Below, in pieces: positions 8,605 through 16,328 of a stretch of DNA of 64,000 bases. A program made the position numbers and the translations under genes. Where the stretch lies: the NCBI RefSeq assembly GCF_900607235.1, contig NZ_LR027851.1, positions 1 to 64,000 on the forward strand, given 5' to 3'. The stretch's first letter is position 1. Every line of letters starts with the position of its first letter. The stretch comes from Olivibacter jilunii (GTDB taxonomy: Bacteria; Bacteroidota; Bacteroidia; Sphingobacteriales; Sphingobacteriaceae). The notes beneath the pieces were generated by a model. The model was not told the DNA's origin. It was given only the letters and a program-made list of their open reading frames with translations, and ran no database searches.

Positions 8605-9339
8605 ATGGATTCAAACACAATTACCCCATATAAAGATGACAAGGTAGGCAAGAAACAACAGGTCGCTACCATGTTCAATAATATATCGAAGACCTACGAT
8701 TTCCTCAATCACTTTTTATCTTTTGGTATTGATATCATATGGCGAAAAAAGGCGATTAGGTCGCTCCGCCAATTGCAACCTAAAAAAATATTGGATGTAG
8801 CTACCGGGACGGGTGATTTTGCCTTTGAGGCTATTAATATACTGAAGCCTGATAAAATAGTCGGAGTTGATATTTCTGAAGGGATGTTAGCGGTTGCCAA
8901 GGAGAAAATCGCAAAGCGAGGTGTGGGCAATAAATTTGAAGTAGTGTTGGGAGATTCGGAGGGTTTACCTTTTGATGATGGATCATTCGATGCCGTTACG
9001 GTCGCTTTTGGCGTTCGCAATTTTGAAAACCTGGAAAAAGGTCTTGCTGATATTTGTCGCGTGTTAAGGCCGGGAGGGAAAGCGGTTATATTGGAATTTT
9101 CAAATCCAAAAACTTTTCCCATGAAGCAACTTTACAGTGTTTATTCCAGGACACTCATGCCTTTCTTCGGAAGATTGTTCTCCAAAGATCGGGAAGCTTA
9201 TAGCTATTTGCCGGAGTCAGTTGTACAATTTCCGGATGGAGAGCGGTTTACAACAATTCTTGATCGAGTAGGTTTTTCAAAAACAGTATGTAGACCGCAA
9301 ACTTTCGGTATTTGTAGCATTTATATAGGCACAAAATGA
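8605..9339 (+). CDS. ubiE: Demethylmenaquinone/2-polyprenylphenol methyltransferase UbiE/MenG
   Basis: SAM-dependent C-methyltransferase for the last step of menaquinone synthesis. The N-terminal MFNNISKTYDFLNHFLSFG and the SAM loop DVATGTGDF are diagnostic, and GVRNFENLEKGL is the family's post-motif II signature. The 244-aa length is typical. Its stop overlaps the porT start by four bases (ATGA at 9336-9339), so the two are translationally coupled. The promoter lies directly upstream. Confidence 0.96.
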   Translation: MDSNTITPYKDDKVGKKQQVATMFNNISKTYDFLNHFLSFGIDIIWRKKAIRSLRQLQPKKILDVATGTGDFAFEAINILKPDKIVGVDISEGMLAVAKEKIAKRGVGNKFEVVLGDSEGLPFDDGSFDAVTVAFGVRNFENLEKGLADICRVLRPGGKAVILEFSNPKTFPMKQLYSVYSRTLMPFFGRLFSKDREAYSYLPESVVQFPDGERFTTILDRVGFSKTVCRPQTFGICSIYIGTK

Positions 9340-10163
9340 TGATAAAAAAAGGTATTGCATTGGGCGTTATGCTCGTTTTTTCTTTTGTTGCGAGTGCGCA
9401 AAAAAGAATGACTTTACCTTTTAGCGGCGAGTACGATGAAGATCAGATACTTCATCTCGGCTTTTTCTTTACCTATCAGACTTCTTATTATAAGGCCACA
9501 AAAAATGCCCATTGGCAATCATCCAATGGTGGTGTTCCGGGAAGAAGGTTGGTAGGGTTAAAAACGCCTGCCGCCATGGGCGGAGTAGGCTTCGGCATCC
9601 CAATTGATGTACGGATTGGTGGGAATGCAAATTTTATTGTCAGGCCCACATATTTGATATTCGCTAACCAGTCGTTGGACTATACGTTTTTGGACGAAGC
9701 CACAGGCGAACGGGTTACGATATCTAAATATCATAAAGAGGAACCCAACCCTAATGCAAGCGGCAACAGCTTAGATAAGAACTTTTTTGCATTTGAAATG
9801 CCTGTTCTATTTAAGTTTAAATCGGATATGAAAAAGATCTACGGCGAAGATAAATATCGGGGCTACCTTGTTGGAGGTGCAAAATTCAGTAGAAATATAG
9901 GACGGAACAAATACTATAACGAGCTTACAGAAAATCGTCCGGAATTCATGCCCCTTATTGTAAAACCTTATTATTTTTCATATGAAGCGGGGGTAGGTGT
10001 CGATTTGTTTTTTGAGTACTTCAAGATGTCGGCAGAGTTAAAATGGTCGCAAACCATGAATAGCATTCTCGATAAAAAATGGAAGAACTTACCCAATCCT
10101 TTTATGGAACCACTTGATAAACTATCGCTAAGAAGTATCCAATTCAGTTTGATATTTGAGTAG
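9336..10163 (+). CDS. porT: PorT-family outer membrane protein (type IX secretion/gliding)
   Basis: Predicted outer-membrane beta-barrel of the type IX secretion system. It has a clear signal peptide (MMIKKG, hydrophobic core, cleavage after VASAQ) followed by alternating strands rich in aromatic residues, and it ends in Phe-Glu like other outer-membrane barrels. The 275-aa length and the ubiE-porT adjacency are both typical of Bacteroidota porT. No other T9SS genes are in the window, as is usual because they are scattered. Confidence 0.85.
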   Translation: MMIKKGIALGVMLVFSFVASAQKRMTLPFSGEYDEDQILHLGFFFTYQTSYYKATKNAHWQSSNGGVPGRRLVGLKTPAAMGGVGFGIPIDVRIGGNANFIVRPTYLIFANQSLDYTFLDEATGERVTISKYHKEEPNPNASGNSLDKNFFAFEMPVLFKFKSDMKKIYGEDKYRGYLVGGAKFSRNIGRNKYYNELTENRPEFMPLIVKPYYFSYEAGVGVDLFFEYFKMSAELKWSQTMNSILDKKWKNLPNPFMEPLDKLSLRSIQFSLIFE

Positions 10164-10305
10164 TTAGCTGAACGAGTCTTTTATGAGGGAGTGATTTCAG
10201 AAAGCATAAAAGGAGATGGGCTTACATAGATAAAAGAACAAAACAGAAGGAATTCATTTAAAAATATCGTGTTTACCTTGAGCAGTATAACACGATAAAA
10301 ATAAC

Positions 10306-11073
10306 ATGTTAGGAATGAAGACGGTCTTTATAACAGGTGCAAGCTCGGGAATTGGTTTTGCCTGCGCGGAAATATTTGCAAGGGAAAAGTACAACCTTTT
10401 ATTGGCATCCCGCCGGGTAGACCGGTTGCATGCCATGGCTACTGATCTACAAAATAAATATGGCGTTCAGATTCATGCAATAGGTTTAGATGTACGGGAT
10501 AAGAACCTAGTACAAAAGGTATGGGATGAATTGCCTGAAAATTGGAAGGTTATTGATGTTTTAATCAACAATGCAGGTTTGAGTCAGGGATTGGAACCCA
10601 TACAAGAAGGCAACACTGACGATTGGGATCGCATGATTGATACTAATTTGAAGGGCTTACTTTATGTTACGAGAGCCGTAGCTCCTGCTATGCAAGAGAG
10701 AAAGACAGGACATATCATCAATATCGGTTCGATTGCCGGGAAGGAAGTTTATCCAAATGGAAACGTGTACTGTTCAACAAAGCATGCAGTAGATGCCTTG
10801 ACGAAAGCGATGCGAATCGATTTGTTGCCGTATAATATAAAGGTCACAAGTGTTGATCCGGGAGCAGTCGAAACTGAGTTTTCCGTTGTTCGGTTTAAAG
10901 GTGATAGAGAGAGAGCTAAAAAAGTATATGAAGGTTTTACTCCCTTGTCTGCCGAGGACGTTGCAGAAGCTATTTGGTTCGCAGCTTCCCGTCCACCCCA
11001 TGTAAATGTAAATGATTTATTGCTAATGCCAACGGCTCAGGCAACCGGCACTCTTTTCCATAAGGAGCCATAA
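10306..11073 (+). CDS. Short-chain dehydrogenase/reductase (YdfG-like)
   Basis: Classical SDR of 255 aa. The cofactor motif TGASSGIG is near residues 10-17, NNAG is in the middle, a Ser lies in INIGSIAGKE, and the catalytic YxxxK is YCSTK. Arg residues after the second strand (ASRRVDR) suggest NADP(H). It resembles NADP-dependent 3-hydroxy acid dehydrogenases such as YdfG; the substrate is unproven. The annotated start is MLGMK; the internal ATG at 10315 is equally possible. Confidence 0.88.
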   Translation: MLGMKTVFITGASSGIGFACAEIFAREKYNLLLASRRVDRLHAMATDLQNKYGVQIHAIGLDVRDKNLVQKVWDELPENWKVIDVLINNAGLSQGLEPIQEGNTDDWDRMIDTNLKGLLYVTRAVAPAMQERKTGHIINIGSIAGKEVYPNGNVYCSTKHAVDALTKAMRIDLLPYNIKVTSVDPGAVETEFSVVRFKGDRERAKKVYEGFTPLSAEDVAEAIWFAASRPPHVNVNDLLLMPTAQATGTLFHKEP

Positions 11074-11293
11074 AATATTTTTATCGAAACTTGGATTGTA
11101 TGCTATTTTGTGGTTATTTTGAGACTGATCGATTAGCAGGAAAGGTAAATCTTAAGTAAATACTTGTTCCTGTTTACCTGTTTTATGTGTAAAATAATTA
11201 GTTTTGCCCAAAAAGTAATGTCGCGGTAGCTTATAATATAGGGAACAATCCCAAACGTTAAATAATTCGCATCATAAAGGTGCATAATATAAA

Positions 11294-11755
11294 ATGAATA
11301 TGGCTCTTGAGAACACGATAAATCAGGATATTAAAGCGGCTATGTTAGCCAAAGACGAGGCTCGGTTGAGAGGATTGAGAGCAATTAAATCTGCTCTTTT
11401 ACTAGCGAAGACAGAAAAAGGAGCAACCGAAACGTTAACAGAGGAAACAGAGGTAAAAGTCCTACAAAAACTCGTTAAGCAGCGCAAAGAATCTGCTGAG
11501 ATTTATTTGCAACAAAACAGACAGGATCTTTATCAAATAGAAAAAGAAGAACAGGACGTTATAGAAGAATACTTACCCAAACAGCTCAGTAGGGAAGAGA
11601 TCGTTGCAGAGGTACAACGTGTAATACAAGAGGTGGGTGCAACAAGCGTCAAAGATATGGGTAAAGTAATGGGCCTTATTAATCAGCGTTTAGCAGGCAA
11701 AGCTGATGGAAAGACGATAGCAGAAGTAGTTAAGGAGCAGTTAAGTGCCTTATAG
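11294..11755 (+). CDS. GatB/YqeY domain-containing protein
   Basis: The 153-aa protein is made of a single YqeY domain: a helical bundle starting with LENTINQDIKAAMLAKDEAR and a C-terminal tail domain (VKDMGKVMGLINQRLAGKADG) related to the GatB C-terminal tRNA-sensing region. YqeY proteins are thought to act with tRNA or amidotransferase functions, but the role is not established. A second ATG at 11300 (MALENT) matches family starts better. A 220-bp spacer with no feature precedes it. Confidence 0.9.
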   Translation: MNMALENTINQDIKAAMLAKDEARLRGLRAIKSALLLAKTEKGATETLTEETEVKVLQKLVKQRKESAEIYLQQNRQDLYQIEKEEQDVIEEYLPKQLSREEIVAEVQRVIQEVGATSVKDMGKVMGLINQRLAGKADGKTIAEVVKEQLSAL

Positions 11756-11813
11756 GAGGTGCTAAATATGATTGCATTTCATCAAAAGTTATATAGATAC
11801 TAGGAATTATTAT

Positions 11814-12575
11814 ATGGAGTTGACCATTAAGGAAGATAAGGGTTTTAAATATATAGATGAAGGTACAGGAGAAGTGGTGCTTATGCTCCATGGTTTAATG
11901 GGAGCCTTAAGTAACTGGGAAGATACAGTTAGCGAATTGAAAGAGACCCATAGAGTGATCATCCCCATGTTGCCGATATACGATATGCCGATAATCTCAA
12001 CGGGTGTTAAAAGTTTAACAAAATGGTTTGAAAAATTTGTTAACCACCTCAAGTTAAACAATTTTGTACTAATCGGTAATTCTTTAGGAGGCCATGTGGC
12101 TCTCATGTATGTCGCGGAGCACCAAAATAAAGTGAAAGCGCTGGTATTGACGGGAAGCTCAGGATTATATGAAAATTCATTTGGCGGCTCATTTCCCAGA
12201 AGGGAAAGCTACGATTATATAAAGGAAAAGGTAGAGTTTACCTTTTACGATCCAAAAATAGCTACTAAGGAACTAGTAGATGAAGTTTTCGAAACCGTAA
12301 ATAATAAAGAGCGAGTCATTAAAACAATCGCTATGGCTAAATCGGCAATTCGGCATAATATGGCCAAGGAATTGCCAAATATTAAAATCCGAGTAGGCTT
12401 AATTTGGGGGAAAAATGATAAAATTACGCCGCCGGAAGTAGCTGAGGAATTTTTAGAAAAACTGCCCAATGCTGAATTGACCTGGATCGATCAGTGTGGC
12501 CATGCTCCAATGATGGAACAACCTTTGCAGTTTAATCAACACTTAAAAGCATTTTTGAATAAACTGGATGCATAG
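11814..12575 (+). CDS. Alpha/beta-fold hydrolase
   Basis: The 253-aa hydrolase shows the oxyanion segment LMLHGLMG, a nucleophile elbow GNSLGG with the catalytic Ser, an acid in IWGKNDKITPPE and the terminal His in CGHAPMMEQP. It lacks a signal peptide, so it acts in the cytoplasm. The frame is open upstream to 11772, but MELTIKEDKG at 11814 is the likely start because the extension does not look like protein. Substrate class (ester, C-C bond) unknown. A palindrome lies four bases after the stop. Confidence 0.88.
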   Translation: MELTIKEDKGFKYIDEGTGEVVLMLHGLMGALSNWEDTVSELKETHRVIIPMLPIYDMPIISTGVKSLTKWFEKFVNHLKLNNFVLIGNSLGGHVALMYVAEHQNKVKALVLTGSSGLYENSFGGSFPRRESYDYIKEKVEFTFYDPKIATKELVDEVFETVNNKERVIKTIAMAKSAIRHNMAKELPNIKIRVGLIWGKNDKITPPEVAEEFLEKLPNAELTWIDQCGHAPMMEQPLQFNQHLKAFLNKLDA

Positions 12576-12578
12576 GTA

Positions 12579-12606
12579 TTATCAAAAAAGACCTCTTTTT
12601 TGATAA
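12579..12606. terminator. Perfect 13-bp palindrome after the hydrolase gene
   Basis: TTATCAAAAAAGA (12579-12591) and TCTTTTTTGATAA (12594-12606) are exact complements separated by two bases. The T6 run lies within the right arm, so it may act as an A/U-paired terminator on either strand. The length and perfection are unlikely by chance. Confidence 0.7.
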
Positions 12607-12717
12607 GGGATTAAACCAAACGTTGTTTTTATCGTATATATAAATAGTTATTGATGACTCGCGCGATGAGAAATTGCAGCACTCATTACCCGATTAACTA
12701 AAAAAGTAAAAGCAACG

Positions 12718-13383
12718 ATGACTACAGGTGAAATCATAAAAAACGACATATTTCCAGTCCGCCCGGAAGATACCTTACAATTTCTTTTGGATAGAATGAC
12801 TGAATATAAAGTGTCGCAACTTCCTGTAGTGCAGAATAACGCTTACTTGGGTTTGGTTATTGAAGATGATCTTTTGGAGCATGTGGGAGAGATGCGCTTG
12901 GAAGCGGTTGCATCCAAGCATGCCTTAAAACTGATTTTTGCCTTCGAAAATCAACACGTTTATGACGCGCTACGTCTTTTTCATGCACATAGCTTAGATA
13001 TATTGCCGATTGTGGATGAACAACAGCAGTACAAAGGTGTGATTACGTTGAAAAATCTAACAGATTTCCTGGCAGAAAACATGGCGTCCGATGCAGAAGG
13101 CGGAATCATTGTGTTGGAAATAGGAAATAGAGATAACTCATTGTCCCATATATCACAAATTATCGAATCAGATAATACCCAGATTCTCAGTTCAAGTGTC
13201 AGAAGCTTTCCTGACTCAACGCGGCTTGAAATCACATTGAAATTAAATAGAACGGATATATCTTCTATTGTGGCAGCGTTTTTAAGGCACGATTATATCG
13301 TCAAGGGAATTTATAATGATAAGAGAGGCTACGACTCTACCCGGGATCGGTATGATCAGTTAATGAGGTACCTGGATTTATGA
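12718..13383 (+). CDS. CBS-domain pair protein (AcuB-like)
   Basis: The 221-aa protein contains two CBS motifs (about residues 1-60 and 70-125) and a C-terminal ACT-like region (residues 135-215, beginning GIIVLEIGNRDNSLSHISQII). CBS pairs bind adenosine nucleotides and ACT domains bind small ligands, so it is probably a regulatory sensor. It sits 88 nt before NAD kinase, an arrangement I know from other Bacteroidota, which suggests a link with nucleotide state. No catalytic domain is visible. Confidence 0.88.
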   Translation: MTTGEIIKNDIFPVRPEDTLQFLLDRMTEYKVSQLPVVQNNAYLGLVIEDDLLEHVGEMRLEAVASKHALKLIFAFENQHVYDALRLFHAHSLDILPIVDEQQQYKGVITLKNLTDFLAENMASDAEGGIIVLEIGNRDNSLSHISQIIESDNTQILSSSVRSFPDSTRLEITLKLNRTDISSIVAAFLRHDYIVKGIYNDKRGYDSTRDRYDQLMRYLDL

Positions 13384-13471
13384 TTTTACGGATGAAACAG
13401 ACAGACGATATGACACAGCCGACCGCCTCATGCGATCAAAGCTTCATCTCCGTTAAGAATAAATTATTTTA

Positions 13472-14362
13472 ATGAAAATAGCTATATACGGAAGAGAGTT
13501 TCAGAATGCTGTCATTCAATATGTACAAGCGTTGTTCGATCTTTTAGCAGCAGAAGATATCGAAATATGGGTATATCAACCTTTCAATGAATTTTTAGCC
13601 GATAAAATAGCTTGGAGGAAGGAAACCCACTCCTTTTATTCTTATACAGACCTTCCCGGTGATACCCGGTTTATGTTGAGCCTTGGCGGTGACGGAACCA
13701 TGTTGGCAGCCGTTTCCATTATCGGTGATAGCGGTATTCCGGTGACCGGTATAAATTTTGGGCGACTTGGTTTTTTGGCAAGTATCAATAAAGACAAAAT
13801 TGAACATGCGCTTGCCCAACTGCTTAGCGGGAATTATGATATCGAAAAGAGGGTCTTGCTCGCTACCTATAAAGGTAATGGGCCGGAACCGGATGCGAGG
13901 CAATTAGCTTTTGCTTTAAATGATATTACAATCATTAAAAAAGATAGCTCTGCTATGATAACGGTTCATGCTTATGTAAATAACGAACTGTTAAATGCTT
14001 ATTGGGCGGATGGACTTATCATCGCGACCCCGACGGGTTCTACTGCATATTCATTGAGCTGCGGTGGGCCAATTGTAATGCCCGGCTCGGGAAACTTTAT
14101 CATTACACCTATTTCACCTCATAACCTAAATGTCAGACCTATCGTGGTATCAGACAGTAGCACGATCCGTATCGAAGTCGAAAGCAGAAGCGACTCTTTT
14201 TTGTTTTCTTATGATTCAACAACTGAAACGGTCAATACCGGGACAGCGATCCATATACGGAAGGCCGATTATGCTGTTAATCTGATTCGGCTAAAGCAAG
14301 AAAGTTTTTTTAGTACCATACGCCATAAACTTTTGTGGGGGCTGGACACGAGGAACTATTAG
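13472..14362 (+). CDS. nadK: NAD kinase
   Basis: ATP-dependent kinase making NADP from NAD. The diagnostic GGDGT is at residues 72-76, the NAD-binding loop is ALNDITI, and the second signature ADGLIIATPTGSTAYSLSCGGPI follows. The 296-aa length is normal for the family. It is co-directional with the CBS protein upstream and with the outer-membrane genes downstream, but a 277-bp spacer of reiterated words separates it from them. Confidence 0.96.
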   Translation: MKIAIYGREFQNAVIQYVQALFDLLAAEDIEIWVYQPFNEFLADKIAWRKETHSFYSYTDLPGDTRFMLSLGGDGTMLAAVSIIGDSGIPVTGINFGRLGFLASINKDKIEHALAQLLSGNYDIEKRVLLATYKGNGPEPDARQLAFALNDITIIKKDSSAMITVHAYVNNELLNAYWADGLIIATPTGSTAYSLSCGGPIVMPGSGNFIITPISPHNLNVRPIVVSDSSTIRIEVESRSDSFLFSYDSTTETVNTGTAIHIRKADYAVNLIRLKQESFFSTIRHKLLWGLDTRNY

Positions 14363-14639
14363 TGAAAATAGTAACGTAGTTGAGTAAGAAACTTATTAAT
14401 TAGTCAATATGATAATTACTAATGTGATAATGAGGGTCCAATGCGAACGAAAGCTGACAGCCGGTTAATGAGCCAATGGGGAATAAGTACCATGGGTAAC
14501 TAAAACAGGCAGTGCCGATTGCCGAAGACTGAAGATGTCATGGACCACTCAATAACTAATAACCACTCAATAACTAATAGCTAAAACCTAACCGCTTATA
14601 TAAAATTTCTCTTATCTTTACCACCTTTATTGGAGATGC
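14363..14639. repeat. Spacer of reiterated intergenic words
   Basis: The spacer holds an 18-bp tandem duplication CCACTCAATAACTAATA(A/G) at 14545-14580, plus ATGAGCCAATG (about 14468), GTTGAGTAAG (about 14378) and TAATGTGATAATGAGG (about 14415), words shared with spacers at 1 bp, 25.1 kb and 45.1 kb. There is no open frame of note. Confidence 0.7.
14613..14620 (+). promoter_or_regulatory. Promoter -7-like box TATCTTTA
   Basis: TATCTTTA matches TAnnTTTG except in the last base and lies 20-29 bp before the possible starts (14640, 14649) of the outer-membrane protein gene. It probably serves the operon of that gene with uppS. Confidence 0.45.
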
Positions 14640-15464
14640 ATGCACGTTATGCTAAAAAATACATCGCTGCTAGTTGCGGTTATGCTTCTTGTGACAAATG
14701 TAGGAAGATCTCAGGACTGGGAGTTTGGGCTTAGTGGGGGCATGTCAGGTTATATGGGAGAATTGAATCCTACTAATCCGCTTAAGTTAAATGACTGGAC
14801 GCTTGGTTTACTCGTGAGAAAAAACCTAAGCAGAAATTGGGCAGTGCGGTTTAATTTTCTTCGCGCCAATACACAGGGTGATGGAGCTTCCAATTCCAAC
14901 GAATTTGTAAGACAGCAGCAACTGTATTTTAAATCACCAATATATGAGGCATCGCTAGTAGGTGAGTTTAATTTTTTTAAATTTGAACCGTCATATGGTC
15001 GGGTTTCTTATACTCCTTATCTGTTTGCGGGTATTGGAGGTTTTCATTTTCAGCCAAAGAACTATAATTTTGACGGAGAATTAGTAAATCTACACGATTA
15101 TCAAACGGAAGGTGTTGATTACAAAAGGTATGCGCTTAGTATTCCCTTTGGCGTAGGGTTTCGTTATAATCTGCGCGGGCCCTGGACAATTGGAGTGGAG
15201 TTGGGATATCGCATAGCATTTACCGATTACATAGATGATATAAGTGGAGATTACATAAATGGATTTGATTGGGTGCCGGGAAGAAACAGGTTGGGGGATG
15301 AAGAGCTCAATCAACGGCTGTATTTTATTGATCCATCGCAGCAAATGCTCGTGGGAACGCAGCGAGGTGATGGCCGACAAAAAGACACGTATATGTTAGC
15401 CACCTTTACGGTAACATATGCGATATTTAGGGCAGGATGTCCTGTTTATATAAAGAAGAATTAG
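14640..15464 (+). CDS. DUF6089-type outer membrane beta-barrel protein
   Basis: The protein (274 aa) has a signal peptide (the ATG at 14649, MLKNTSLLVAVML, may be the true start) and a beta-rich barrel (GLSGGMSGYMGELNPTN, GVGFRYNLRGPW, GVELGYRIAF). It lies seven nucleotides before uppS and upstream of bamA, a neighbourhood conserved in Bacteroidota. Function is unknown; the context points to envelope biogenesis. It ends in charged residues rather than an aromatic, so barrel insertion by a C-terminal signal is uncertain. Confidence 0.8.
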   Translation: MHVMLKNTSLLVAVMLLVTNVGRSQDWEFGLSGGMSGYMGELNPTNPLKLNDWTLGLLVRKNLSRNWAVRFNFLRANTQGDGASNSNEFVRQQQLYFKSPIYEASLVGEFNFFKFEPSYGRVSYTPYLFAGIGGFHFQPKNYNFDGELVNLHDYQTEGVDYKRYALSIPFGVGFRYNLRGPWTIGVELGYRIAFTDYIDDISGDYINGFDWVPGRNRLGDEELNQRLYFIDPSQQMLVGTQRGDGRQKDTYMLATFTVTYAIFRAGCPVYIKKN

Positions 15465-15470
15465 CTTACG

Positions 15471-16211
15471 ATGACTAATGTTGAACTGATAGATCGCAGT
15501 AAGTTGCCGCGACATATAGCCATCATTATGGATGGAAATGGACGCTGGGCAAAAGAACGCGGTAAGTTGAGAGTGTTTGGCCATAAACGTGGTGTGGACT
15601 CGGTGCGAGATGTTTTAGAAGGTGCTGTGGAAATCGGTGTGCCTTATTTAACCCTATATACATTTTCTGCTGAAAACTGGAACCGCCCGAAATTGGAGGT
15701 GGCCGCCCTTATGGAGTTGTTAGTGTCTTCAATTGGTAAAGAAACAAAACGATTGATGGCAAATGGCGTGAAGCTAAACGCGATCGGAAATCTCGATCTG
15801 TTGCCTGCTAAAGCGTTAGCGCACTTGAAACAGTGTATGGAAGAAACGGCGTCCAATACCAAATGTACGTTGACGCTGGCCTTGAGCTACAGTTCCCGCT
15901 GGGAGATTGCAGACGCAGCAAAAAAAATAGCACAGTCTGTTCAACAGGGTTTATTGAAAGCTGACGATATCGACGAAGCCCTGTTTGCTCAGCATCTTAA
16001 TTCTTATCCTCTACCTGATCCCGAACTTATGATCCGCACAAGCGGAGAACAGCGCATCAGTAATTACTTACTATGGCAATTAGCTTACGCTGAATTGTAT
16101 TTTACCAGTAAATTATGGCCGGATTTTAGAAGGGATGACCTGTATGCCGCTATTGTTGAGTTTCAAAATCGAGAGCGCAGATTCGGCTTAACCAGCGAAC
16201 AATTAAAATAA
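15471..16211 (+). CDS. uppS: Isoprenyl transferase (undecaprenyl diphosphate synthase)
   Basis: Cis-prenyltransferase that builds the C55 lipid carrier for peptidoglycan and polysaccharides. The pyrophosphate-binding motif HIAIIMDGNGRWAKERG has the catalytic Asp at residue 21, and the C-terminal signature RTSGEQRISNYLLWQLAYAE is intact. The length of 246 aa is standard. It is tightly coupled to the upstream barrel gene and 117 nt before bamA. Confidence 0.97.
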   Translation: MTNVELIDRSKLPRHIAIIMDGNGRWAKERGKLRVFGHKRGVDSVRDVLEGAVEIGVPYLTLYTFSAENWNRPKLEVAALMELLVSSIGKETKRLMANGVKLNAIGNLDLLPAKALAHLKQCMEETASNTKCTLTLALSYSSRWEIADAAKKIAQSVQQGLLKADDIDEALFAQHLNSYPLPDPELMIRTSGEQRISNYLLWQLAYAELYFTSKLWPDFRRDDLYAAIVEFQNRERRFGLTSEQLK

Positions 16212-16328
16212 GTATTTTAACTTTATATATATCAAAATATCAAAAGCTAACGTTCAAAATTTGAAAAAAAATAGTTTAACAAAAATTAACAACTGTTTAT
16301 TTTACTTTAGCGGCGATAAATAAATTCA

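Noticed and set aside
8709-9122. 137-codon minus-strand frame opposite ubiE
   Set aside because: Antisense to a conserved methyltransferase gene; composition typical of shadow frames.
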